A stretch of 64,000 nt of DNA from Hymenolepis diminuta (Eukaryota > Platyhelminthes > Cestoda > Cyclophyllidea > Hymenolepididae), in assembly GCA_900708905.1 (NCBI GenBank), contig CAADRB010000089.1:1-64000 (forward strand), written 5' to 3'. The position numbers were made by a program, and so were the translations under genes. Below the pieces are notes generated by a model. The model worked only from the letters and a program-made list of their open reading frames with translations. It had not been told where the DNA came from and made no database searches. Below, piece by piece: positions 37,001 through 49,204 of this stretch; within the stretch, counting starts at the first letter, position 1; each line of letters begins with the position of its first letter.

Positions 37001-40000
37001 GAATGAAGACTTTATCACTTATACTCGGTTCTTTGTACAGTTGCATCAGTAAAAGTAAGCTCAATTTTTTCAATTAAAAATTAATCATGCAATTATGTCA
37101 TCACGACATTATTATTTCGTTCTCTGAGGATATAATTTTCTAATAGTCGCCCAGAACAAGAGGGACAAAGAGAATACCTGTGAATTACATATAGATTCCA
37201 CTTCAATTTATTTGGATGATGCATGCCCTCATATAAAATATGATACATGGGAAATGATGGCGCCTCATTAACCAAGAATTTTAGCTATGGAGAGTTTTCG
37301 TACCCGGGTACAAATTTAGAGATCCAAATGTCGACAAATAAGTGCAACATGAGAGATGAGACTAGTGGACTTCACTCTGACTTCCTAATGTTACTTAAAA
37401 TCAATTTTCCTCATTATTTTCAATTATCTTTGGTTTCGTTGACAAGTGTTAGTAAGTTTGATAGAGCTGTACCAATATATAGTTTAGGATGATGTCACCT
37501 CTCTTTATCTAAAAATACTTCGTGCAGATTATGCTTGTGGCGAAATGGAAAGATCTCAACCTTATACTCCCTCTTTTTTTTCAGCCCGAAATCTCAGTTG
37601 AAGAAACTGGCGACGCTGACTCTGGTGTAAGTATCTGTATCACTGCCATAACAGACGCTAATAAGCGTGGCCAACTAGGTCGTTGCTGCCTATATTTTAC
37701 CCCTGAGAAGTTTTCTCAAATCGCCACTGTCGCTTGGATGATCCTCTTTGGAGATGCTTTTCACAATTTCATGGATGGAATGACAATCGGAGTAGGGTTC
37801 ACAGAAAGCCCTTCCGTTGGAATTGCCCTGTGCCTCAGTATCCTCTTCGAGGAATTACCTCATGAACTCGGTTAGTAGAGCTATATAATTCTAACATTCC
37901 AGTAATTGTCATAATCTTGCATTCTTATTTTTAGGAGACTTCGCGGTCCTCATATCCTCGGGATTTTCCGTCAAATCGGCAATTGTAGCCAACTTTCTCT
38001 CCTCTTGTTCGGCCTATCTCGGCATGATTCTTGGACTAATTATTGGAGAGGTTTCGGCGGGTGCTCTTTATGTTTTCGCTATCACGGCAGGGTTTTTCTT
38101 CTATATCAGCCTTTCAAACATGGTAAGTAATGTGCTTGCTTGCTTATAGCATCAAGGCGTTCTTATACTATGATAAACATTAAAATTACGAAAACAATAC
38201 AATTATGGAGGTATTTTTGAAGTTTTAAATAAACTGAACGATTCATATTCGAGTTCAATCTTTCAGTTTGTATAAAAATTCTGAATATCAGAGCTTCATT
38301 GATTTTTCGGTAATCTGTGTCTCTAAGTTCCACTTCGTTGAATTTGATCAACTAAGCATAAAAATTACAGACAGTTCCCTAGCCTTAAAGCCAAGTCACT
38401 CCGGAATCACACTAGACTACCAAAATTCAAATTAGCAAAAAATCCGCCTAGAACAATTCAGTAAATTTTATCACTGCCCTCTGTTTCTGCTATTAGAGTT
38501 CACATTGAGTGACCCTTAAAATGTTGCTATCCTCATCTACATGATCATGAGTTCAGTAATGTACAAATTAGTCAAAGGGGAATGATAAATCAACTGGTCA
38601 GTTGATTCCGAATATCAGGGACAATATACCCAGAAACCCAGACTATCAAATCATGAAAATTGGGCTTCGAGCCATTTGGACATTCCACTGCTAGTTATGC
38701 TCTCCATGAGAAATTGGACAATGTAATACATTCTGAATTCAAGCTGATTTCACTATACACTTCCATTCCATTCGACCCTCCTTTGTTTTATCCCTTACTG
38801 GATTATTTGCTATTTCCTGCATTCAGGTTCTATCCTATGGTAGTAATGGTGTTGAATTTCCACGCTTAGTAGCATGAAAATGAAATTAATGCTAATATAC
38901 TTTTTACTGAATATTATCCTGTAGACCAATAATATTTCAGTCAACATAGTTATTCATCATTTTAGCCTATTTCGCTTTCATATCCACTCGTTAATTAGCT
39001 ATGGATGATTAGATTTTGCATTCCATTTTTGTTTTTTTTTCATTTATTTAACGGAAATATATGATTAAACTCACAAACAGGAAGTCCCCAATGACTGGTT
39101 TACTTATCTTAATTAACTGTAAGAGAATTAGAATTTAATGTGGTGTCCTTTTTCTCTTTTCATTTTAACCTGATATTCAGTGCAATGTTATTCTCTAATT
39201 GAATTTCAATAGCCACTGAAAAACTCAGAGATTTCAAGGTGTGTACCGAATTTCTAAGCGAAAACAACGACCAGTTCCACATCTTTGAAGGAACGAGTCA
39301 TGTTGCTTGCGTTGCTAGGACATTACAAAGGTTATACAAAGGATCCACACTACTCGCTACAGCTCAAGTACAGCTTACGAAAGAGGCGCGAAGTTATTGG
39401 CCCTACTAAGTTTCTGCTTAGACTTCCCAAAAAACCTAAAGAAAGGGACAATGTGTTTGGAAATTTCGTTATTTTTTTGTACACAGTTCATGGTAAAAAA
39501 TGAAGACATTTTTGTCAAATGTAGGATAGATGAGCTCAATTTGGAAGTGCACTTTTCAGTGAAAATATTTCGTACTTGCTTTGTCTCACCCGGAGGACAC
39601 TAATTAAAGTAAAGATAAAAGGAACACAGATGATTCGTTACAATAACTCAATTAATTAACTTAAAGTCGCGTAAAAATATACATATATATGTGTTCATAG
39701 AACACTATCATCCATCTCAAATTATTATTCTTTCCACATGGAGATCTCATATTTGAGATTCTTAGGTCTGTTTCTGACCTCATCTTCATCTCTCCTCTCT
39801 AGGTGTGTTGGTGTTGTCAAGAGTGGAAATCTCTTAACTGTTAAATTTGATAAGGTGCACATCTTATTACTTTTAATTCTATGGAGATCTCTTAACGTAT
39901 AATAATTCAAAGGCTGACGTTATCCAATTCATTATCCATAGATAAGAAATTAAAAAGCAATCAAAAGTAAAAGTTTATTTTTTTGATTATCTCTCATGTT

Positions 40001-40663
40001 TTCTCGCTAGTGTGAGTTACCAAATTTGTGGCTTTTGAAGAACTGGAAGTTGGTTAAAATTGCAGCCTCGTCAGCCAGTATGGAAGCACTTGTCGGCATG
40101 TTAATCAATGATAGTAGGAAGCCAGAACATGAGATATGCTCAACTATAGCCTCATACTGCGGGAGGATGTAGTGGCCATGCTGACGAAATGATCGCCTTT
40201 TTCTTGTAGAACTTAATGCTTTTTCATTACACACCTGTAAGATGTCCCTTATCAAATATTTATTTAAAGCACCCTTCCTACACTAGTGATAAATCAAACG
40301 AAAATTATCGACATAAGTTGCATGGAGGCCTTTGTAATATTTGCTTATTTTGCTAATTCTTATTTTTGGTCAGAAATAAGAAGTGCAGTCGTTTATCCAC
40401 ATCACCAATGTGCAACGCTGAGCATCGGTCTTGTGGTTTTTGACCTGGCGGACATGCACGCTAGCTACTGTGCCAATTTCTATTACCACTCTTTTACACT
40501 TCTTTTGTCCTTTTAGCTCCCTAGTCTTCGAGAAACCCTAGAGGAGAAGGAGAAAAAGAATGAGAATTCATTTTGGCTCTTTATAATTCAAGTAGCCGGT
40601 CTACTAACAGGTTTTGGATGCGTGCTGGGTGTTGCGCTTGTCAGCGACCTGATTTCCTTTTAA
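34080..40663 (+). CDS. ZIP-family metal transporter, ZIP8/ZIP14-like (SLC39)
   Basis: Nine exons read through in frame: 34080-34322, 34396-34519, 34585-34605, 34771-34940, 35008-35148, 35228-35320, 37585-37870, 37935-38122 and 40517-40663. All introns are GT-AG and the product is 470 residues. The start is the ATG 29 bases after an acceptor and opens a signal peptide (hydrophobic core about 14-22). A short ectodomain follows, then membrane segments near 130-150, 162-185, 203-222, 310-336, 341-358, 375-395 and 400-420, with a last one near 443-465. The metal site is clear: HNFMDG (324-329) in helix IV and EELPHELGD (353-361) in helix V. Glu replaces the first His of the usual HEXPHELGD, as in human ZIP8 and ZIP14, which carry Zn, Fe and Mn. 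Substrate breadth is therefore inferred. The cytoplasmic loop (about 234-300) lacks the His-rich tract of many LIV-1 members. Exon 3 is only 21 bases and skipping it keeps the frame. Introns of 2.26 and 2.39 kb flank exons 7-8. Confidence 0.93.
38560..38860 (+). repeat. Dispersed repeat family, copy c (inside ZIP intron)
   Basis: In the last intron of the ZIP gene. It shares GAATATCAG, ACCCAGAAACC, TCTGAATTCAAG and TTCTATCCTATGGTAGTAATGG in order with copies at 29950 and 30560, with about 100 extra bases. More divergent than the other pair. Confidence 0.4.
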
Positions 40664-41081
40664 CGAGCCCTACATCTCGCTTAGTTGTGTTCGATCAAAT
40701 TGGACAATCGTCTTGTCCTGTTTCCTATTTTTGGTGATTTCACTTTTAAATTACTAAATTACCTTTTTCTTCTTTTTTTGAATGAGATTTGTTTAGTTAT
40801 CTTGGGAGACTAATCTGCCTTATACACTCGCTATAATTTCAAGAGGTGAATCGCTTAAGCATACCTGTTAGAGAGGTGCAAGTGAGGATTAGCTGAAATT
40901 TCTACTATAGTAACTATTATAACTTAGAGACTAAAAGTGGAAGTTGGTTTGAGATGAAATTAAGTCGAAAAAATCAAATCATTCAACTTCAGTTACCAGT
41001 GCTTATTGAGTTCTGTTAAATTAAAAATTTTAGCTCTGCTGTCGTTAAGTTCATGTAAGGCCACTGCTTTATCAAACTTTA

Positions 41082-41098
41082 AATAAATAATAAATAAA
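41082..41098 (+). other. Poly(A) signals after the ZIP gene
   Basis: AATAAA occurs at 41082 and again at 41093, about 420 bases past the stop codon, giving a plausible 3' UTR. Confidence 0.5.
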
Positions 41099-43309
41099 CA
41101 CTGGATATCATGGACAAAAAGTCACTCAGTAATTCAGGTGACAAGTCATGGAATTTGTATTTTGGGGACGTAAACTATCCATTAGGTAAATATTATGCAT
41201 TCTGAGTCCGAAAGTAAAATGATGTTAGACTAGACTTAAATCGCTTGCCCATTATCATTCATTAGGCTTGCTGTTAGCCAATTTCGGGTACTTCCTCACG
41301 ATGTAAGATTGTAATTTTTTGCCTTGCTGTGGATTACAATATAATATAAAATCGTGTTAGGAAAGTTAAATGGAAAAGGGACGCTGAAAGGTACCTGAAA
41401 ACAGTCGCTCATTTCTAAGGGTCAAATAAATAATAAGGGGTAGGAGGGGATATTCGCCTCCACTTTTGAATACATGAATCGATAAGTAATTTCAGGCAGT
41501 TGTTCTAGTAAGTTGTGTGGATCGCTCAATGGTAGAAAACTAGATAAAGTTTATAGCTTAAAATGGGTGCGCCTCTGGGTCAGCTGTTAACTGGTTTCTT
41601 TGTGAAGTCGGTCACAATCTCAATATCCATTGCAATGATGTGAATAGTCGACCGCAGTGATTAGGCCCGGCTAATATAAGTGTCATAGTTCCAGCTTCTC
41701 ACTGGAGAGGAAAATGCCTTCCTAAATTAACTTCTGAGTTAGTTAATAATGTATAAAAAGGGGCCCCTAACAGATAAAGTTTCTGACTCGATTCATGTTC
41801 TAGTCATGTACTCTAAAGCAAAACTCTGTGGTTCCTTGTGCTCTAAAGAATCTAATTGAATACAAATTTAAACAGGAGCTTTCCTTTAACTTAGATGAGC
41901 AACACTTCTATCTCTGCATTTTTCTAATCTTAAAGACGCTTCTGATAATAAGTATATAATGTTGAAGGATGAACTTCCATGCGTTCCCTAAATTTTTGTC
42001 ATCACTAATCTCTGTGACCCAATTATCTCGAACTCCCAGTGGCGCTTGAGGCTCTTGACCTTGCTGTAACCTCAAGTTCCCTGTGGACGACCCTCATGTG
42101 TCCTCAATTAGTTTATTTTAAATAGCGAAATAAGCTAATTAAGCAGTTCTTAAATAAGCGTTGCGTGGGTTCAGTATCCCCGCAGCTAGACCTGGAGCCA
42201 TTTCATCTGTTTATACTATTCATTCTGTATGAGATTATACAAAACCTCTTTTAAACACCACACAGGCACACAAATACACACTTGTCAGTTACCGGCTCTT
42301 ACGATTCCCTCTCCTCTTTTCCTCATTTATCTCTTACTCTCTCGAATTTTCTTTGCGGTTTATTCAATAAACTTTTGCCTATGCAACTCTTTGTGTTCTA
42401 CTTCGAAAACTATTATTGCTGTCGTTAGCTGTTAGTTATAGTCTTAGCTTCTACAATCAACATCGTGTTTTCACCACACCAACAATGTAAAATAAGGATT
42501 AAGAATGTCTATGAATGCCATTAGTTCAAATTGAATTGTCAGTGACAGAATGCGATAAGGTCACACTACGTTACAAAGTGGTCAAACTTCGGCTGAATTA
42601 TACAGTATCCGAAGATAGTTGCTAACAGGGGATGACGGATATTGAAAGAGAAAATTTTCAGGCTGTAGTGATGTCAATACCGACCTGATACCAACGAATA
42701 CAAATCACAACCTATCCAAATAGGATTGGTGACTTAAATCAGTGGATAATCTGAATGATCTCTCAGCACTCTCTCTGATCAGCCAACACATCACGCAATT
42801 ATTATATGTCACCACAATTTTCCTTTTCACCACCTTATTAACCTTTCCTTTTGTCCAATAAAAGATTCTGCATTAAACTGACTTCCCTCCTCCATAATTA
42901 ATTGGCGTAAACAGAATAAATCATTCTTTATAATTAGGGATATAAGCCATTTGGTGGAATGACATTTTGAAAACAAAAAAATTAAATATGTGACAGGGGA
43001 ATCAATCTATTTTAAAATACTTTAGAGAAACTAATTAACGCACACAGTTAGAAACACATATGGAAAAGGTAACAAAATAGGAAGTAGAAGTCGTCCAGGA
43101 TACATCTTATATGGAGGGATTTACAATTTTCAATCCAATTTGAACTCCTTATAATAGATTTCAGATGCCTCAAAAAAGAAGATAAAAAATATCCTTACAT
43201 TGCTAAATTCAGGTAAATTCATATAATTCTGTTGGCATATTTGTCATGAAATGATATGGTACAAGATTACAGATCCCAGCTTCTCCTAACTACTAGCTTT
43301 ATAATTTTG
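41099..43309. other. Intergenic
   Basis: Contains a TATA-like site at 41752 and no recognised exon. Pyrimidine-rich sequence at 42280-42440 opens a 68-codon frame without other support. Confidence 0.4.
41752..41770 (+). promoter_or_regulatory. TATA-like box next to a GGGGCCCC palindrome
   Basis: TATAAAAA is followed at once by a perfect 10-bp palindrome, AGGGGCCCCT, conspicuous in this AT-rich setting. The first open frames downstream are very short, so any transcript may be non-coding or begin with a short exon. Confidence 0.25.
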
Positions 43310-43420
43310 AAAATAGGTGAGGCGCCACCACCCAATCTAAAATCCCCAGTTCTCTACGTTTATGTAGCATGTTTTTACCCATAACCCCTCGGCAGGATTC
43401 TCCACTGCCGATTTTACTTC
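43310..43420 (-). repeat. Dispersed repeat, inverted copy 2 (partner 3420-3560)
   Basis: Reverse complement matches 3420-3560 as described there. It has its own hairpin, CGGCAG-9 nt-CTGCCG. A looser resemblance extends to 25900-26010 in the flank. Confidence 0.45.
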
Positions 43421-45849
43421 TGCCTCAAATCTGAAGGTTCATCTTTCAGCTACTTGGTACTCTTTTCTTCGACTACGGTCTAGCTCCTACAGTCAAGTCC
43501 TCCAGTCAGTTTCTCTACTGTATTTCCATTTATTTGCTTTCGTTAACATTAGTTAGAGGAGCAGCAAAGTTCAAGTCTGCCAATTCAAGCTCTATGGAAT
43601 TTTTTCTAATACATTGGTGCTCCCAAACATCGCTATCGCTCGGGTTTGATGTCACATTTAACTAACCAAATTTAAAATATACAGATAATGCATATTTTAT
43701 CAAATCATCATACATACAATCATTCTAGACCAGATATCTCAAGGCCCAAAAATACAACCTAATAAGGGGAGATAAATAAAGTATTCCATTGAAAATCGAA
43801 TTAAATACTTGGGAAAATTATAACTCTTACTTCTTGCATTAGTTTAAATAAGCCGGTCATGCATATATTTGGGAAAAAAATGAAAAAATGTGCATGTCGA
43901 ACATACGTTAACTTAAAAAACTGACGGCAGTATTAAAAAGACGTCAAATGATTTACCTTTGTTCCAGTATTTGGACTTTGACATCTCCCTTATGGATAAA
44001 TCCCTCATGACATCAATTTAATGATATGAGTTGTTACTTTATATGACAAAGACTTTATATAAATCTGATACTGATTAATGTAAAGTATAAATTTAATTCG
44101 TTTCAGAACTTATATGAGGATGAAGGCTGAACGTTTTAGCAAATTGCTGTTATTTATCACATTTAGTAGTAAAAAATATCAAACGGTACATCTTTTATGC
44201 TTGATTTACAAGCGTTCGATTTCCATTTTAAAAAAATGTTGAAAAGATCAACAACAAGTATAAAATATTAGAAATGACTCAGAAAATCCCTGAAAGCACT
44301 TACTCTGATGACATCACATCACAATTTACAGTTATACAGGTAGGCATAAAGGTCGAACTGAGCTCCTTAACTTTCCCTCCAATTATATTCCTACAGCTAC
44401 AGCTACATATCCACTTGCATATTGCTTTTATAACTAAACCCACATGTTATAATATTTCAATGAGTACAATTAGACTAGGGTCATTGCTTCTCAACAAGAG
44501 TTAATCATGTGACCAGCCTCTGGTAGACTGGGCAACAATAATCTTTCCTAAAGTTATATAATATCAGTAATATTCACGGTGATGTAAAATATGCAGTTTT
44601 TAATGTCGAGAAAGCCTATGAATATTGGAGACTTTTCAGTGAGATGAAATGACAAAAGAGAATAAACTGTGAACAAAATCAGGGCATCAAAAGAGTTTCA
44701 GTTCATTTGGCTTTTGTTCCAAAAATCAAATTTCAAGACTTTTCTTCTGAGTTTCTGAGAGAATTTATATCAGCAATATTAATTAATTCAGATGGGTGGT
44801 TATAGCATTTTTCACTTACGGTCTTTACACTGACAGTATAACACTAGCCAGCGTGATCTGAGCATATCATAACTCAGTAATATTCACTCGCAATAAATTC
44901 TAAAGCAGCATTAATTTATCTAGAATTAGTATAATTTCAAACAAACAAGGGATTTTAAATCATAAAACCAGACGTTTGGACAGAAATTGAGAAAAATGAT
45001 CCCAAATTGATTTATTATGGTTTTATTAAAATTAATTTTTCTCAAATTGATTCAGATTCTACTTCAGTTTAAATGTAATAATTTACTGTCCTATTAAATG
45101 TGACTGAATTTTAGTCATGTTTACGCTTAAGATAAACAGTCTCGTAGAAAATTCGATGAATTATGAAGTGTAGTATTCGCGCTCCAACTAACCCCCTTTA
45201 ACTGTCAATGAACAAAGAACACGAGATCGGTCAACTGACTTATCGTACCCCATTTCGCCCGTTCCTCACAATCCGGATTGTCCTCACTCAATACTGACGC
45301 TTCCTTTTTCCTATGAGGTAATACCAAGCCTAGCCTGATCAGGTTCTTAAAATAGCCTTACTCTGGTTTAGAGCTACCTTAAAAGTTTTGATCCTTTTCT
45401 AGGAAGTCCTCAGATAAATATGGTGAGATTTGTAATAGAAATTGTACGAATAAGCACTAGACAGAAGTTGGTGGTGGTTCGCTGTTTGGTCTCCGATGCA
45501 TCGGTAATCTCTTCTTCTGGAATCTGCTTCACGCTGGATTTTGACTTATCATTGACTGCAAGTAAGTTGCAAGTGTTGAATTTCTTCAAGTAAGCTTGAG
45601 GGCCACAAATTATGCTTGACGATCTTGAATTTAGTAGACGGGGATGAAATTTATGGAAGCATTGACATGGTGATAGGGATCGTATTGTAGGATTGATTCT
45701 TTTAGTCTACTTTTTCTGGTGAAGTTGTAAGATTTGGGAACCGGCAACGGGTTGGTGTGTATCAGGTAATGTTGGCGCTTTTTAATCCTCTACATTGGTG
45801 CTTGGGGTTCTTGTGTTGAGTGGCTGATTGGGACAGTTTTTGTTGTTTC
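43421..45849. other. Intergenic, nothing identified
   Basis: AT-rich. A stretch near 44675 (AAAATCAGGGCATCAAAAGAG) resembles 48327 and may be another degraded repeat. Confidence 0.35.
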
Positions 45850-46844
45850 ACCACAGTAGATTTTGATGTCTTCCTCTCTCGGTTGTCCCGTATCCCGTTA
45901 TGGCAGAAAGTCGTGAATATCCTCTTGTGCAGGATTCATTAGTGAGGTGCGGAAGTTCTTGGAAAGTTATCGTATTTGAGCTTAGAACAGCTCGATATCG
46001 GATTCCGTCGCTGGGTTGGTTATTATGAAGGGTTGCTTGCAATTAGGGTCAACAGATTTTGTCATGTTAAAATCTTGGTGTATGAGGGTCTAAATAGCAG
46101 AGATAGGTGTGTGGAGACTGGGAAAGTGGTTGTTTGTTGCTTGTGTGGCCAGATCAGCGATATCTGGCCTATCTGGCAATTCTTGGCGTCACCTCCATAC
46201 GTTCGGAGATAATGGCAGATCTGATTCGGAGTTTTGGGGAGCTGCTATAACGAGATTCGGGGATGCTTGACACGAGAGATTCCATTTTCTACAGCAGTCT
46301 TATAAGGACGTCGGACTGTTGTAGGGTGACGAGGCATGAACACGTGTTCGACCGTAAAGTTCTTGAATTTTGTCAGCTGTTTAAGCTAATCTGTCGAGGC
46401 TGCTTCTGTTGCCACAGGTAGCTAAATAGGTCTCCACGTTTACAGGAAGACATTTTATCCATAGGTGTCTCAGAATCGTATCGTCTTCCCTGGTTTCACC
46501 GACAAGGGATAGCGTGCGTTGGAAGAGCGGAGAAGGAGTACGATATTCTATTTCTACTTGTGAGAGCAGTTGTTGTAGACATTTCCCCGGGGAATTAAAG
46601 AGATGACTAAGGATAAAACCTTTAAGTGTGCAATAGGAACTGTCTTTTGGCGCCCCGTAGACAATGCTGATGATTTGTGAGGCGACATTAGTTGGAAAAG
46701 CAGAAAAGGTATGTTGATACATCGCTTTCTGTTTGGCAATGTTCCGTAGTTGGAAGCAGTTCCCCATTGTTGGAACCAAATACATGGGTCTAAGGTAGGA
46801 GAAGTGAGAATGGCCAAAGCACCAGACCTTGTTTCATTGGACAT
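45850..46844 (-). pseudogene. Ty3/gypsy Gag relic
   Basis: The ATG at 46844 opens a frame with LTSPTLDPCIWFQQW, the counterpart of the LPPFWxxDPxLWFxQxE opening of CsRn1-type Gag. A frameshift moves to the 46785-46381 frame. There FSAFPTNVASQIISI, YCTLKGFIL, LQQLLSQVEIEYRTPSPLFQ, LRHLWIKCLPVNVETYLA and SSLDRLA follow the helical Gag core in order. About 150 bases on (46216-46165), CHYLRTYGGDAKNC replaces the CxxHxxFGxxAxxC knuckle. Frameshifts and stops show it is dead. Weak coding-like sequence continues to about 45850. Gag would form the particle packaging element RNA. Confidence 0.75.
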
Positions 46845-46992
46845 TCTGTGGCTGAGGAGAAGACAAAGGGGATGATTTTAGCGCAGAGATTAGGGGCTGG
46901 TGATAGTTGTCAGAGAAGGAAAAGGCGTACCAATTATGTGGCACAGAGATAAAACCGTAGTGTCAGAGAGAGAGATCACGTTTGGCTGTGCA

Positions 46993-47018
46993 GGTAGTGT
47001 CAGAGTGGTCACTAATTA
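46993..47018 (-). other. Degenerate primer-binding site (tRNA-Trp type)
   Basis: Immediately inside the LTR the minus strand reads TTAGTGACCACTCTGACAC. CsRn1 elements are known to use tRNA-Trp, whose complement begins TGGTGACC. The match is good only over about eight bases. Confidence 0.4.
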
Positions 47019-47287
47019 TGTAGCCGATAATATTCAAATGAGTCCTTGAATAAACCTTAGTAGTCCTCAAAAAAGTACAACTGGCCTCTAGCAGAGTCCA
47101 ATAGTATAAATTTCTCCCAAAATTACCTAGACTGGAGTTGGAGTAGCAAGAACACAGGATGTATCGTATGGAGAGAGTTTACTGCAAAAGCTTAGCAAAT
47201 GTGAGTTCGGTAGCACGACCGCACTTCCCGGAATGTTCTAGCGCGCGCAGGATCATTTGGACAGCCTTGGTAGTGTTATTCGCTACA
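47019..47287 (-). repeat. 5' LTR of the CsRn1-like element
   Basis: Perfect inverted termini TGTAGC...GCTACA. Both ends align with the LTRs at 31858 and 48820. Roughly 100 bases of the middle are missing compared with them. Confidence 0.75.
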
Positions 47288-48146
47288 CAAGAGTAGGACT
47301 TTCTTTCCTTAAAGTATTCGGACTGAGTATGGGAGTCTATTAAGTATAAAATGCATTGAAGGCTGAATTTTCAAAAGGGCTATTGCAATCATATTTTTTG
47401 GAAATTGCTTATTTCACAAGCAAATTTTTATTTATTTAATAATTAAAGAAAGCACTTGTCTCAAGATCATATCACAAGATTACAGATCCTGACCTGTCCA
47501 GTTTTAAGGTATTGGTAAATATGTAGGTAAATTTGCAGAAAGAGCACGAATTGACTATGTCATGTCTTAGCATGTAATGTACCAAATTACAATGCAGAGG
47601 CTGGACTGAGTTTACTGTGTCCAAAATCTAGGTGTCTGGATATCACAGTTATTAGAATCGAGTTGGTATTAGTCAAATTAACTAGGCCATATTCAGTTGG
47701 TCTTTAATTTATTTCTAGATTTGACTGCGTTTCTTGACTAGCGGAGGTTACACTCACTAAAGCCATAAATAATCTTGTCTCTGGAATCCTCTCCTTAATT
47801 GATTAGACGAAAAGTGCCAACATATAAATCGTCATCACATCGTTACAAACCGGTAATTTATTTGGCAGCATATGCTAACAAAAACTATTCAGATTTATGC
47901 CCGATTTGATTTTGAAGACTGCTAAAGTGCCGAACATTTAGGAGAGATTCGATATTCGTTAATGCAAAATCCTATGTCCTCAAATAATACCCTTGAAAAT
48001 TCAGAGAGTGCTTTCTTAATAGAATTCAGAATACGGTGAATATGTACACAATTTTAAAGGCTAAACGTAAACACAAAAAAAACATGTTCCTTTAGCTCGA
48101 AATTTGTCGCTTAAATTGTAGAGAGCAAAATAAGTGAGACCACTTA

Positions 48147-48184
<38 letters not shown>

Positions 48185-48819
48185 TATTATGTTTGATATG
48201 GAACTATTATAATCCCCAGCAAAGCAAAGTAATTTTATTATTTTCACAGCGGAAAAGCAACTGAAATCGGTTAACAGTAATGATCATCAAGTGACAGAGG
48301 GTGGGGACTCGGACAGACATAAAGAGTAAAATCAAGGTATCAAAGAGTTTTCATCCATTCAACCTCCAGATTCGAGTTACAAAATATTTATTTAAAGGTG
48401 GTTCACGATACAAAATTCAAATTTCATGATTCGTCACCTGGATTACTTGGCAAATTCTTGTCCGAGACATCCAGTGCTTAATTGCGTAAGTCGGTCTAGC
48501 CATTTCAATTATTTCTGTTCTGAAAAATGGGAAGGCGGGATGATCTTAACATGGCAGAGCATATTTAGGACATAAATTTGCCTATGAGAGTTAGCATTTG
48601 TGGTGAATTTACATAAGAGTTCTTTAAAATGAGAAGTGTCAAATTTTTCCTACAAATAGCTAAATGTGGTTGTTTTTAGATTATTACTATTACAATTATT
48701 ATTACCAGTTTGGCCAAATGGATATCGTGATTCTAATTACAACTAAAACTGCAATTTTTAAATCATAATTATTTGAAAAATATTACTAATTTTTCATCAT
48801 AAAGTGGCGCTGTATCCAG
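47288..48819. other. Intergenic, nothing but an AT run
   Basis: Contains the AT microsatellite at 48149-48181 and no recognised exon. Confidence 0.4.
48149..48181. repeat. (AT)n microsatellite
   Basis: About 16 uninterrupted AT units, seen directly. Confidence 0.95.
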
Positions 48820-49204
48820 TGTAGTAGGCCACGAACAGGCCTTTTTACTAAACTTTAGTAAACCTCTCAGAAGTCCAATTAATTGCTGACAGCTAGCCTC
48901 TAGCGGAGCTCTTTGGTATAAATTCACCCCCAAAATTAGCTAGACTATGTCCAAAATAGGAAGAACAAAGAAGGCACCGAGTGAAAAGGGTTTATGGATA
49001 ACTGTGGCTCACTTTCAGCATTCTTAGTCATTGAATATGATCAACACTACGCTGTGGCAATATTGACCGATGATTGGCTGAGAAAACCTCTGCACACACG
49101 CGCACTTGCACGCTATGCGATCGGTAGTACTACCGCACTTTCCAGAATGTTCAAGCACACACGAGATTCCTTTGATCAACCTTGGTAGCATTGTGAACTT
49201 CACA
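48820..49204 (-). repeat. Solo LTR, most complete copy
   Basis: Runs from TGTAGT to TTCACA, 385 bases. Flanks CCAG and TCAG could be a 4-bp target duplication with one mismatch. Shared with the other LTRs: ATAAATT, CCCAAAATTA, CTGCACACACG, CCGCACTTYCC and a closing CCTTGGTAG-TTGTGAAC. No internal element sequence adjoins it. Confidence 0.7.

Larger units (their letters stand above)
45850..47287 (-). mobile_element. Truncated CsRn1-like Ty3/gypsy retrotransposon
   Basis: On the minus strand in the proper order: 5' LTR (47287-47019), a degenerate primer-binding site, then gag. Nothing resembling protease, reverse transcriptase or a 3' LTR follows below 45850, so it is a 5' fragment. Confidence 0.7.

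Noticed and set aside
37247..37492. 81-codon frame in the ZIP intron
   Set aside because: Lies in a 2.26-kb intron between well-matched exons and resembles no part of the family.
46554..46683. Continuation of the 46844 frame as a separate gene
   Set aside because: Past the frameshift it is only an alternative frame of the Gag relic.
48149..48181. AT run as a possible replication or matrix element
   Set aside because: A simple microsatellite explains it.
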